DNA of 64,000 nucleotides. It comes from Verrucomicrobiota bacterium (GTDB lineage: Bacteria; Verrucomicrobiota; Verrucomicrobiia; Limisphaerales; UBA11320). Both the position numbers and the translations under genes were made by a program. Under the pieces are notes generated by a model that worked only from the letters and a program-made list of their open reading frames with translations, was not told the DNA's origin and searched no databases. This document shows, piece by piece, positions 1 through 10,500 of this stretch. Every line of letters begins with the position of its first letter. Within the stretch, counting starts at the first letter, position 1. The DNA lies in contig JACQFQ010000005.1 of assembly GCA_016199985.1 (NCBI GenBank), forward strand, positions 124,001 to 188,000, written 5' to 3'.

Positions 1-1089
1 GACGGCGAGCATCGCGGAGGACCAATTGACCGCTGTCTTGGCTTTCCCTGGCAAGCGCTCCTCCCACACGACCTTGCCGGTCTTTAACTCGACGCATTCC
101 GCGATGCCCGGATCATCCACGATGTAGATGTGATCCTCGTAAATCACGCCGGAGCCGATGCGTTGCTTGGTGCGAGGGTGCTGCCACAAGCGAAGCGTTG
201 AGGTCACGTCGCCCCGTCCGCCCACGCGAACGGCGACCGACTTACCGTTGTAACCGCCCATGGCCACAACGACGCCCTCCGCGTGCAGCGGGGAGGCGTA
301 AGCGAGTTCGTTGAGACCGCCGCAGGTCCAAATCTCCTTGCCAGTGGCGGGGTCGAAAGCGGCGACACGATTGGGCAGGCTCAGAATCGCCTGGTCCTTG
401 TCCTCCACGCGCACGATCAGGGGCGTGCTCCACGATCCTATCCAACTCGCCTTATCCTCTCCGTCATGCTTCTCCCCGGAATGGCCTCCCGGCTCATTGG
501 CCCGCCAAACCACTTCCCCGGTCTTCTTGTTGAGAGCGACGAGGAACTGTCGCTCGCCGGGGCCGAAGTTAAGAAGGACAAGATCGCCATGGATCACAGG
601 AGACGACCCCCAGCCCCAGATGTGCCGCTGTTTGCCCAGGTCTCGATGCCAGAGCAGTCCGCCGGCGAGGTTGTAGCAGTAAACGCCCGCGGAACCAAAC
701 CAAGCCACCACTCGTTCGCCATCCGTCACAGGCGACGAGGAATTCTGCGGGTTCGTGCTGTGGGTGGGCTCATTCTCCTGAAACTTCACCGCGGACTGCC
801 AAAGCAACCTGCCGTCAGCCCGATGAAAGCACATCACCGATCGGCGATCCTCGGCAGCCACCGCCTGCGTCAAGAAAACGCGGTCGCCCCAGACGATTGG
901 CGTCGAGTTGCCCTTGTCCGGCAGGGCCGCGCGCCAGCAAATGCCGTTGGTCGCGTTCCAGCGCGTAGGAAGTCGCCTCTCGTTGGAGATGCCCTGCCCT
1001 GTCGCTCCGCGCCATGCCGGCCAATTCTCCGCTCGAAGCGCGCATGGGAGGAAGAGGAGCCAAGCCGCGATGGCCAATAGCGCGTTCAT
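1..1089 (-). CDS. PQQ-binding-like beta-propeller repeat protein (BamB-like), partial at left window edge
   Basis: Reverse-strand reading from ATG at 1089: MNALLAIAAWLLFLPCALRAENWPAWRGATGQGISNE...; signal peptide followed by WPAWRG and propeller blades (ATGKEIWTCGG, LKTGKVVWEE). Open at the window edge, so absent from the supplied ORF track. Confidence 0.85.
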   Translation of the reverse strand, partial: MNALLAIAAWLLFLPCALRAENWPAWRGATGQGISNERRLPTRWNATNGICWRAALPDKGNSTPIVWGDRVFLTQAVAAEDRRSVMCFHRADGRLLWQSAVKFQENEPTHSTNPQNSSSPVTDGERVVAWFGSAGVYCYNLAGGLLWHRDLGKQRHIWGWGSSPVIHGDLVLLNFGPGERQFLVALNKKTGEVVWRANEPGGHSGEKHDGEDKASWIGSWSTPLIVRVEDKDQAILSLPNRVAAFDPATGKEIWTCGGLNELAYASPLHAEGVVVAMGGYNGKSVAVRVGGRGDVTSTLRLWQHPRTKQRIGSGVIYEDHIYIVDDPGIAECVELKTGKVVWEERLPGKAKTAVNWSSAMLAV

Positions 1090-1194
1090 CCAATGACAAT
1101 CGTATCAGCCGCAGAAAAGCGGCATGACGCCGGACCCACGGAGCATTTCGCGCAGAGTGGGCGCCTCGCTGGAAACGTCGCCGCTTCTCGTGCC

Positions 1195-4100
1195 TTACTG
1201 CCGCGTGAGGCGGAAGAAGCGGTTCTGACCCGGCAGGATCGCCTCCGAGTAAGGAGGGTTCGCTGCGGCCGCCACAGGCGTCCAGGGGCCGACCACCGTC
1301 GGCGCTGACTCGAGGCCTCCGGAGCCGATCCAATCGAGCTTCAACTTGCCGTCCACGACAACAGGAGGCAGGAATCGCAGGACTGGGTTGATCTGGATGT
1401 AATCGATGCCCATCCAGTTGCCGCCGCCGTCGCCACTATGGTTGATGCCTTTCAGGCTGACAATATTGTCAAAGCCGCGACCGAGTTGCGCGTTCACATC
1501 AGCCAAGCTGAATTCAGGCGTCGAATAGTCAAAGTCCAGGTCTGCTGGACGGACGGTGATTTCAGGCTGGATCAGGACTCCATTGAAGTAGACCTCGACG
1601 CCATAGTGCGGATCGCCGCCCGTATCATCGAGGTTGTTCGAATCGAAGGTCACCGTGAAAAGATCCGTGGGCTTGAGGGTGCTCGGCAGATTGAAATGGT
1701 AACGCAGGTCATTGTCCCCTCCCGCGAAGGCTCGCTCGGCCACCTCCTCGTTGGACGGGACAAGCCCGACCGGAGTATAGGCGCCATAGAGAGCGGTGAC
1801 GCTGTCAATCGCGATCGAGTAGTCGCCCGCGAAGTAGTAGTCATTGTCCGCCCTCCCATCGATGGGCGGGCTCGTCCAGCTTCCCGGCAGCTTGTTGATG
1901 ACGCCGTTCTCCTGGACAAAGGTGGTGTTGGGTCCGCCGCCGCTGCCGACGGGCCAAGCGTTGTCATCTCGTCCAACCGCCAAGGGGTATGGGGAATCCT
2001 GGACAGGGCTGAGCATCACATAGTCGATGCCCATCCAGTTTCCGCCGCCGTCGTTGTTGTAATTGATGCCCTTCAGGCTGACGATGTTGTCGTAACCCGG
2101 TCCAACCTGCGCGTTCACGCTCGACGCCGTGAACGGAGGGACCGTGATTGGAATGTTCAGATCCGCCGGCCGAATGATCTTTTGCTCCTGCACCAAAACC
2201 CCGTTGAAGTAGACCTCAACGCCATAGCGTGGATCCGCTTGTCCATCGGTGTGCAGGTTCAGCGCGTCGAATGTGATCGTCATCAAATCATCCGGCTTCA
2301 GGCTGGCGGGCAGGTTGAAGTGATAACGCAAATCGTTATCGGCGGCCGCGAAAGCGCGTTCAGCGGACTCCTCGTTCGCCAGCACGAATCCGACGGGAGT
2401 ATAGGGACCGTAGAGAGCGGTGACGCTATCGATGGTCTGCGAATACTCGCCCGCAAAGTAGTAGTCGTTGTCCCCCTGTCCGTTGACCTCCGGGTTCGCG
2501 GGGTTTCCAGGCAACGGATTGATGACGCCGTTCTCTTGCACAAAAGTGGCGTTGGGACCGCCTCCGTTGCCTGCAGGCCAGTCGTTGTCATCCCTGCCGA
2601 CGGCCCAAGGGAAGGTGGCCTTGAGGACAGGGTTCACCTGCACATAGTCGATGCCCATCCAATTGCCTCCGCCATCCGCGCTGTAATTGATGCCTTTCAG
2701 AGTCACGATGTTGTCATAGCCAGCCCCGACCTGGGCGTTGACGCTCGCCAGAGTGAACGGGGTGGTCGCGTAGTCGGTGTCCAACTGAGGCGGGCGGATG
2801 AGGACCTGAGGTTGCACGAGGACGCCGTTGAAATAAACCTCAACGCCGAAGCGACGAGTCGCCAAGGGAACGGAGTCATCCAGATTCAGGGCGTCGTACC
2901 TCACCGAAAGCATATCATCGGGCTTCAGCGCGGCGGGCAGGTTGAAGTGGTAGCGAAGCTCGGTGTCGCCTCCACTGAAGGCCCTCTCCGCCGCCTCCTC
3001 GTTCACGGGAACAGGTCCGACCGGGGTATAGGCGCCGTACAGGGACAACACGCTCGATATGGCGGTGGTGTAGTTGCCGGCGAAGTAGTAATCATTGTCA
3101 GCCTGCCCATTCACCTCGGGACTCGTCGGGCTGCCAGGGAGCGGGTTGAGAACCCCGTTCTCCTGCACAAAAGTCGTCTCGGGTCCGCCCCCGTCGCCCG
3201 CAGGCCAATCATTATCATCCTTTCCAACAGCGAGCGGCAGAGTCGGCGGAGGAATCACGGCTGTGGACGGATTCAGCTGAACATAATCAAACCCCATCCA
3301 GCTCCCGCCGCCGTCGGCGCTATGGTTAATGCCCCTCAGGCTGACAATGTTGTCATACCCGGGGCCCATCTGAGCCTTAACGCTGCCCAGCGTGAAGCCT
3401 GCAGTGGTGATCGTCTTCCCGAGTTGACCGGGACCGATGACGATCTCGGGCTGAACGAGAATCCCGTTGAAATACACTTCCACACCGTAGCGGCGCGTCG
3501 CCGCCGGGGCCGTGTCGTCCAAATTGAGGGCGTCAAAAGTGACTGCGACCGCGTCGGATGACGTGAGCTCATTGGGCAGGTTGAAATGATAACGCAGGTC
3601 ATTGTCGCCTCCGGCGAACGCCCTTTCAGCCGCTTCCTCATTAGCGGAGACAACCCCCACAGGTGTGTAATTGCCGTACGCGGCGACGACGCTCGGAATG
3701 GTTTTGGTGTAACTGCCGCCAAAGTAGTAATCGTTGTCGGCCTGCTGATTGATCTCAGGGCTGGTCGGGCTTCCCGGCAGCGGATTGATGACACCGTTCT
3801 CCTGAACGAAGGTCGCCTTGGGTCCACCGCCATCTCCCACAGGCCAGTCGTTGTCGTCCATGCCAACCGCCCAGGGGAAGGTCGGAGGCGGGATGACATC
3901 CGTGGCTTGCTCGAGCTTCACGTAGTCAATCCCCATCCAGGCGCCTCCGCCGTCGGCGCTGTAGCTGACGCCCTTCAAGCTGACCACGTTGTCATAGCCG
4001 GCGCCCACCTGCGCGTTGACGCTCTGCAACGTGAATTGCGGCGTCGTGAAATCACGATTGAGCTGGTCCGGACGAACCACGATCTGGGGTTGAACGAGGA

Positions 4101-4590
4101 CGCCGTTGAAGTAGACCTCGATGCCATAGCGCGGATCGGGGTGGCCCCCGGTGTCCAGATTGAGAGCGTCAAAAGTCACCGAAAGCAGATCGGTGGGCTG
4201 TAGGGAGTCGGGAAGATTGAAGTGATAGCGCAGGTCGTTGTCCGACCCCGCGAATGCGCGCTCCGCGGCAAGCTCGTCGCTGTCCACCGGCCCGAGCGGC
4301 GCGTAGTCGCCATAAAGCGCCACGACGCTGTCGATCACATTCGAGTAGTCGCCGGCGAAATAGTAATCGTTGTCAGCCTGCCTGTCGGCCACAGGGCTTG
4401 TGGCGCTCCCTGGGAGTTTGCTGATGGATCCATTCTCCTGAACAAAGGCGGTGTTGGGACCTCCCCCGCCAAGACCTGTTGGCCAACCTTCATCGTCGAT
4501 GCCGACGGTCCATAGGAGCTGGGCTTGGCTGGAAGTGGCCGCCATCAGGGCGAGCAGAAACGAAGAACGCACGAACACAATAGTCTTCAT
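1195..4590 (-). CDS. Secreted protein with five tandem ~210-aa repeats, function unknown; C-terminal RFFR-type tail
   Basis: ORF 1195..4809; likely start MKTIVFVRSSFLLALMAATSSQAQ (signal peptide) at 4590. Repeat headers WTVGIDDEGWP, WAVGMDDNDWP, LAVGKDDNDWP, WAVGRDDNDWP, LAVGRDDNAWP. Confidence 0.85.
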   Translation of the reverse strand: MKTIVFVRSSFLLALMAATSSQAQLLWTVGIDDEGWPTGLGGGGPNTAFVQENGSISKLPGSATSPVADRQADNDYYFAGDYSNVIDSVVALYGDYAPLGPVDSDELAAERAFAGSDNDLRYHFNLPDSLQPTDLLSVTFDALNLDTGGHPDPRYGIEVYFNGVLVQPQIVVRPDQLNRDFTTPQFTLQSVNAQVGAGYDNVVSLKGVSYSADGGGAWMGIDYVKLEQATDVIPPPTFPWAVGMDDNDWPVGDGGGPKATFVQENGVINPLPGSPTSPEINQQADNDYYFGGSYTKTIPSVVAAYGNYTPVGVVSANEEAAERAFAGGDNDLRYHFNLPNELTSSDAVAVTFDALNLDDTAPAATRRYGVEVYFNGILVQPEIVIGPGQLGKTITTAGFTLGSVKAQMGPGYDNIVSLRGINHSADGGGSWMGFDYVQLNPSTAVIPPPTLPLAVGKDDNDWPAGDGGGPETTFVQENGVLNPLPGSPTSPEVNGQADNDYYFAGNYTTAISSVLSLYGAYTPVGPVPVNEEAAERAFSGGDTELRYHFNLPAALKPDDMLSVRYDALNLDDSVPLATRRFGVEVYFNGVLVQPQVLIRPPQLDTDYATTPFTLASVNAQVGAGYDNIVTLKGINYSADGGGNWMGIDYVQVNPVLKATFPWAVGRDDNDWPAGNGGGPNATFVQENGVINPLPGNPANPEVNGQGDNDYYFAGEYSQTIDSVTALYGPYTPVGFVLANEESAERAFAAADNDLRYHFNLPASLKPDDLMTITFDALNLHTDGQADPRYGVEVYFNGVLVQEQKIIRPADLNIPITVPPFTASSVNAQVGPGYDNIVSLKGINYNNDGGGNWMGIDYVMLSPVQDSPYPLAVGRDDNAWPVGSGGGPNTTFVQENGVINKLPGSWTSPPIDGRADNDYYFAGDYSIAIDSVTALYGAYTPVGLVPSNEEVAERAFAGGDNDLRYHFNLPSTLKPTDLFTVTFDSNNLDDTGGDPHYGVEVYFNGVLIQPEITVRPADLDFDYSTPEFSLADVNAQLGRGFDNIVSLKGINHSGDGGGNWMGIDYIQINPVLRFLPPVVVDGKLKLDWIGSGGLESAPTVVGPWTPVAAAANPPYSEAILPGQNRFFRLTRQ
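1390..4520 (-). repeat. Five in-frame coding repeats of ~630-640 bp
   Basis: Motifs VQENG.I..LPG, DNDYYF.G.Y, AERAFAGGDNDLRYHFNLP, YGVEVYFNGVLVQP and GGG.WMGIDYVQ recur five times at ~635 bp spacing. Confidence 0.9.
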
Positions 4591-4727
4591 GGGCTTATTT
4601 CGGATTGGGAGCAACAATGTCACTCGAGGGCGCGCGGTCAAGAACTTTGTGGTGAACGTTGCATCCTCCGGTGTGTCCCGGCCTTGGCTGGACTTGAGGA
4701 GCTCCGGATGGTTAGCTCGGCCTCCGA

Positions 4728-7562
4728 GTGAAAAAGATCCGCGCTCAGGCAAAGAAAAACCCGTCAGGCGCCGGGATGACCCCGTTTCTCCTCCTCTCTG
4801 CCGCGACATGCGCGAGCGCGGCCGCCTCCTTCAAATGGGACTTCGGATGGCTCCCGGCGCTGGCCGCAATCTCCGCGATTTCCGCCGTCTGGATGGGTCG
4901 TGGCCAGCCTCTACTCTTACGATGCGTCGTCTGTCTCACTTTGCTTCTTCCCGCGTGGAAATGGACGAGCCCCTGGCGCGCGCGGAGCCCTGAGGCCGCG
5001 GATGCGGCGGTGATCAGCGCGCTCGTGTCGTCCGAGGAGACCACAATGAGGCTGGGCCCGGCGCTCAACGCGCTCTCGAAGGCGCTCTTCGGATTGCGAC
5101 TACCGGGACCAGGGACGGAGAATCTGTTCACGGCTCCGTTGAGCGTCTCTGATCTGCGTGGAGTTCCGCCGGGCCTTGCAGCCACAAACGCGGACGCCAT
5201 GACCACGCGCGCATGGCCCGTCGAAGAGTCCCTGAAGGATGTCGCCGCGGCGAACCTCTGGCGTCCGCTGCTGGACGCGGTGGAATCCTTCGACCACGCA
5301 AAAGTGTTCATCATCGACGGCGACCACCCTTCAGGCGACATGAGCCGATACGATGCCAACTGCGGGTTCGAGGGTCTCGCAAAGATGAAATCCGGTGGAT
5401 GGCTCTCATTGCGGGGCAAGCTGAAGATCTCCTGGAAACGCGTCGCCGCAACCTCCCCGCCGTCCGGCGCAGGATGGCGTATCTGCGTCTGGAAAACCGA
5501 GCAGATGGAATGCGGGGCGAGCCCGCGCCGCCTGTTCGTCGAGGCGCTCGATTCCGCCATGCGTTCTCCGTCGGACCTTGCCAGGGCGCGGCACTCGGAT
5601 CACTTCGACGCCACCCTGAAATACTACCGCGAGGGAATGAAGACGCCGCCCCATCCCTATTTTGCGCCGATCTCCGCGAACCAAAAGGAAGGCGTCGCGG
5701 TCGCGGACATCGACGGAGATGGATTCGACGACATTTACATCATGGTGCGCATCGGCACGAACATGTTCCTCCACAACAATGGAGACGGCACCTTCACCGA
5801 GGAAGGCGCGCGGCGCGGCCTCGCCCTGCCCGGCCACACGACCTGCGCCATCTTCGCCGACTTCGACAACGACGGCGATCTCGACGTCATGCTCGGACGC
5901 AGCCTACTGAGAACCGCGTATCTCGAAAACCGGGGCGGCCGATTCTTCCAACATCCGAGCCCCAAGCATTTCCCCATGGCCGTCATCTCCATGTCCGCCG
6001 CGGATTACAATGGGGATGGGCTGCTGGACCTTTACCTCTGCACGTATCGTCCCGCCGCGCCCGCCGGCGCCAGTCCTGCGGGCGGCGTCGCGCAGATCGC
6101 GGACGGCGGATTCGATTGGCCCGACGAGTTCCTTTCGCCCGAGGATGCCAAAGAGTTCCGCCGGCGCCTGGCGGATCAGAAGCAAAAAAAAGCGGGAAAC
6201 GACAACCAGTTCCCCGATGTCCTCGACCAGATCGGTCCTCCAAACGTCCTCCTCGTGAATCGAGGACGGGGTTGGTTTGAAGTCGCGCCCGAGAACAGGA
6301 CAGTTGGCCTTTGGCGCAACTCGCTCCAGGCGACGTGGTGCGACTACAACCAGGACGGGCGGCCGGATCTCTACATCGCCAATGACTGGGCCGTCGACAA
6401 CCTGCTTCGAAACGACGGACCCGCCGGCTTCACGGATGTCACGTCGGAGTTGGGCCTCAGCCTCTACGGATTCGGGATGGGGGCGTCGTGGGGCGACTAC
6501 GACAACGATGGCCGCGACGATCTCTACGTTTCGAACATGCACAGCGCGGCGGGCCGACGCATCACCGCCAGGATCCCAGGCCTGAACAAGACCTACATCG
6601 AATCCGCGGCCGGAAACTGGCTCTACCACAACGAAGCGGACGGACGCTTCAAGCAGGTCGCCGGCCTCGAGGCGCCCGCCATGAAAGTAATGAACGCGGG
6701 CTGGTCATGGGGTGGATGCTTCGCGGACTTCGACAACGATGGCTTTCTGGATCTCTACGTCCTGAGCGGGTATTTCACCGCGCCCAGCGAGCTCTCCTCA
6801 GACATCGACATCGAAAGCAATCTCTGGCGCACCACGGTCCGCTCCGATGAGCGTCTCGCGCGTCCGTCATTCCGCTTTTCGCCCGAATGGAAGCGGACAC
6901 GCCCTCCGGACAGCTTTGGCCCGGAAATCGACGCGCGGCTCGGAGGGGTCGAACGCCGCGGGGACCAAATGCTCGTCCACTCGCTCAACGGCAATGAGCG
7001 GAACCACTACTTCGCGAACCGGGGCGGACGCTCCTTCGAAGATCTCTCGGCTTTGTCCGGCCTGGACAACCCCGCGGACAGCCGGGGCTTCGCGCTCCTG
7101 GATTATGACCGCGATGGATGGCAGGACGTGGCGCTCGTCAATGCGAACCAGCCTCTCTTCAATTTGTATCACAATGAAATGCCAGCCGCCGGACTCACGG
7201 CTGGAATGATCGCAATTCGCTTTGTCGGAGGCAATCGCACGCCTGTCGCCTCGACAGAATACGCCTGCCGAGACGGCTACGGCGCGCGTGTCGTCGCCGA
7301 TCTGGGCGACACGAAGCTCACGCGCGAGCATCGCTGCGGCGACGGGTGGTCGACCCAGAACTCCGCGACGATGATCCTGGGAATCGGCGCGCGCGCCTCG
7401 GTGCCCGCGCTGTCCGTGCGATGGCCGTCCGGCCGCAAGAGCCTCACGCAAGCCGTCCCCGAAGGCACTCTTCTCACAGTCTACGAAAACCCCGCCGATT
7501 CGCCGACGGGCATCGACTTCGTTCGCGCCCCGTACAGGAAATCCAAGGCCGGGACTCGCTAA
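4728..7562 (+). CDS. CRTAC1 family protein (FG-GAP/VCBS repeats with C-terminal ASPIC/UnbV domain)
   Basis: GTG start (alternative ATG at 4776). Repeated DxDxDGxxD motifs (ADIDGDGFDDIYI, ADFDNDGDLDVML, GDYDNDGRDDLYV) and C-terminal GYGARVVADLGD...LGIGARASVPALSVRWPSGR. Confidence 0.85.
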   Translation: MKKIRAQAKKNPSGAGMTPFLLLSAATCASAAASFKWDFGWLPALAAISAISAVWMGRGQPLLLRCVVCLTLLLPAWKWTSPWRARSPEAADAAVISALVSSEETTMRLGPALNALSKALFGLRLPGPGTENLFTAPLSVSDLRGVPPGLAATNADAMTTRAWPVEESLKDVAAANLWRPLLDAVESFDHAKVFIIDGDHPSGDMSRYDANCGFEGLAKMKSGGWLSLRGKLKISWKRVAATSPPSGAGWRICVWKTEQMECGASPRRLFVEALDSAMRSPSDLARARHSDHFDATLKYYREGMKTPPHPYFAPISANQKEGVAVADIDGDGFDDIYIMVRIGTNMFLHNNGDGTFTEEGARRGLALPGHTTCAIFADFDNDGDLDVMLGRSLLRTAYLENRGGRFFQHPSPKHFPMAVISMSAADYNGDGLLDLYLCTYRPAAPAGASPAGGVAQIADGGFDWPDEFLSPEDAKEFRRRLADQKQKKAGNDNQFPDVLDQIGPPNVLLVNRGRGWFEVAPENRTVGLWRNSLQATWCDYNQDGRPDLYIANDWAVDNLLRNDGPAGFTDVTSELGLSLYGFGMGASWGDYDNDGRDDLYVSNMHSAAGRRITARIPGLNKTYIESAAGNWLYHNEADGRFKQVAGLEAPAMKVMNAGWSWGGCFADFDNDGFLDLYVLSGYFTAPSELSSDIDIESNLWRTTVRSDERLARPSFRFSPEWKRTRPPDSFGPEIDARLGGVERRGDQMLVHSLNGNERNHYFANRGGRSFEDLSALSGLDNPADSRGFALLDYDRDGWQDVALVNANQPLFNLYHNEMPAAGLTAGMIAIRFVGGNRTPVASTEYACRDGYGARVVADLGDTKLTREHRCGDGWSTQNSATMILGIGARASVPALSVRWPSGRKSLTQAVPEGTLLTVYENPADSPTGIDFVRAPYRKSKAGTR

Positions 7563-10500
7563 CGGGTCGCGGCTCGCCTCAGAACCGTCCCCTCGACCCA
7601 GCGGGTGTTGTATTTCATGTGGAGCGCGTCGCTGGGGAATGGCGGACGTTTCTCCTGCCCGTAGCGTTGATCCTGCAATCCATGAAAAGGCAGGGGCTCG
7701 ACCTGGGCGCCGGCGGCGACATGGAAATCGGAATCTTTGTCCCATCCATCCACACGAAGAAAGAACTCCCGAACGCTTCCGGCGACCCTCGGTGGCAGAG
7801 CGCTCGCGTCGAACTTCAGGCTGAGCTCGTCTCCTCCGTTAATCAGCGCCAATCCTTCATCGCGCCGCGCCAGCAGCTCGGAAACGTCGCCGTACCGGGT
7901 GCACCAACCGCCGGGCGTCAGGGCCCAAGGCGGATTCGAGCTGACGATGTCGTAATCCGGCGTCAGCGGAGAATCGGACGGCAGGGCTTGCAACGAACTG
8001 AACCCGCGGAAATGAAGGTCGGCCTCGTTGGGAGCAATCGACGTGATCGTTGTGTGGGCGTCCGGCGCCCTTTCCATGAGAGCGATGCGATCCCAATGGA
8101 TCTCGAAGGCTTCCCTCAAGCGGAGCCTCCGCGTCCCCGGCGGGAGATGGCCTCCAAGATCGACAAGGATCGTCTTGGTTTTTCCGGCTGGAGCGCCCAC
8201 CACCACAGGGACAGCCGTCCACTCCCCAGGCGCAACCTCGGCTTCCAGTGTGGGAAAGGGAAACGGGAGCGATGGATCGTGCGAGGCCGCGATGTTCGCC
8301 ATTCCCCCGCCAAACCGAATCCATCCGTTCATCACAAGGAACAGCGGCTTGCTGGCGTCGATGGCTCCAAAATCAAGCGACACACCGTGCGGTTCCGCCA
8401 ACCCGCGCAGCTGGGGAATACGCGGCCGGCCTGGCGACACGCGGCTTCCATCTACAGCCCGCAAGGCCTCGGTCACATCCCGTCCGTCGAGCGTCTCAGC
8501 CCGCAGCAAAGGATGCTCATTGCGCAATGCCACGAGTTCGGTCCCGGGAAAAGGCTTTCCGGGCGCGAGCTTGCTCGTGGAATGAACCTCGACCCCCGGC
8601 TCGTGGTCCACGACGACGAGCTTCGCCTCATCCAAATACAGGACCTCGCGCAGCTCTTCGGTGATCTGGACTTGGTATTTGCCGTCCCGCGCCCGGCAGG
8701 TGCGATCGTTTCCAATCCACAACAGCTCCTCTGGGTCGGCCTCGATGTAACGAACCTCGGATACAGGCAGTCCAAGCGGGGCCGCCCCCAGGATGTCCGT
8801 GACGAAGCGAAAGCGCCCGCCGTCCCAGACGTACAAATACGGGCAGGACCCTTCCTGAATCGTCAGCTCTCCGGCAAAAAATGGTTGCCAGCAGTCCACC
8901 CTCACGTTGGCCGCGCCTTGCGCCCAGTTGAACCAGTGGACCAGCAGCGAGTCCACGTTTTGATGGTTGCCGACGCCGACTTCCACAGGCAGCTGATGAA
9001 CGGTCCGGAGGAGCCGGAGTCCGCCGGTCGCGATCTCCACCTTGCACCCAATCCCGGAGGCGTTGGAGCGGTTGCCGAAGAGCTGCAGCTTGATCTGGGA
9101 ATTGGCGTTGCCGCCTTCATTGCGCAGATATCGCAACCCGCCGTTGGCGAGAGCGAGAACGACATCCGAGTCGCAGTCCCCGTCGAAGTCCGCAAAGTGA
9201 ACCTCCGACACCGCGCCCACGGTCCACGGGTCGAGGCCCAGCTGAGCGGTTTGTTCCTGGAATCCGCCGAGCCCCTGATTGCGCCACACCCGGACCTGCT
9301 CCCCAACGGCCCAAAGATCCAACCACCCATCATTGTCGTAATCCACGGCGACCAGCTGGCGGATGCCCCGGGCGCCGGGACAGGGGATTTCCCTCCGCTC
9401 GCCTCCGTTGAAGCACACGGTGATCTTCTCCTCACCCGCCACAGCGAAGTCGGGTCGCAAGTCATTGTCGAAATCGGCGGCGCAAAAAACCACGCCCGGC
9501 GCTCCATTCGTGATCTCTCGTGGCGCCAGCCGCCCGCCTCGGCGCTTCTCGAGGAGCATGGGAGGGCCCGTCATCCGGCTCACGATCACATCCATGTTCC
9601 CGTCGCGATTCCAATCCTCCATCTGGATATGGGCGGCGTCCCGCAGCGATGCCGGGATGCCCGAGGCGCTGGTGATGTTGGTGAAATGAAGCGGACCATA
9701 TTGGCGATACACGCGCACCTCAGCGGTGCTCGCGTCGACCGCCACAAGATCCAGCTTCCCGGTAAAATCGAGGTCCATCAGCATCCCGTCGACCGCCCTG
9801 AGAGCCCCGAGCTCACCGAGCGACGAGGCGTCTGTCGCCAGCCCATTCGTTCCGAACTGGAAGAGGTGGCTCCCTTTGTCGCCCAGAACGATGACATCCT
9901 CGAAGCGATCATTCTGGAGATCGCCAACCAACAGTCTCGAGTAATGCGCCCCAGGGATCAGGGGAAGCAACTGGGCGTCGGGCTCGAGCTTCCCGCTGAC
10001 ATTCCGGAGCAATCGAAAACCTCGCCCCGGCTCGCTGACGAACAGATGGTTGACGGCCCCCGGATGGGCCTGAACGACGCCGATCGGACCGGCGTAGCGC
10101 GTCGCGCCCTCACGCAGAATCTCCGAGGTCGCGTCAACGAAGCGGATTCGAATCCCGTCTCTCCTCGGCTGTTCCAGTCGGAACGGGACACGAGGTTGGA
10201 TGTACTTGCTCTTCTCGAAAGTAGCGGCGCTCGCCGCCGGGCCGCCGCCCTCGCTGTTCGCGGCGTGAAGCTGAAGGAGCTTTTGGGCCTCATCGGACCG
10301 ACCGGCCCGCAGGAGCGACTGGGCCAGCTGATAATGCGCCAGGGAATGGAGATGGTTGGGATCCATCCGAATTCCCTCCTGGAAAGCGGCGATCGCCTCT
10401 GTCCACTGCTCCAGCCCCATCCTCGCCATCCCTAGCTGGAAGAATGTCGCCGCTTCTCCCGGATCGATCTTTTTAACATTCTCGAACGCCTTCACCGCCG

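Noticed and set aside
1438-3561. 707-aa plus-strand ORF with repeated sequence
   Set aside because: Entirely antisense to the five-repeat protein; the repeats are shadows of the real repeats and there is no domain or signal peptide.
7346-10435. 1029-aa plus-strand ORF
   Set aside because: Antisense shadow of the TPR/CRTAC1 gene; Arg/Pro-rich composition typical of high-GC spurious frames.
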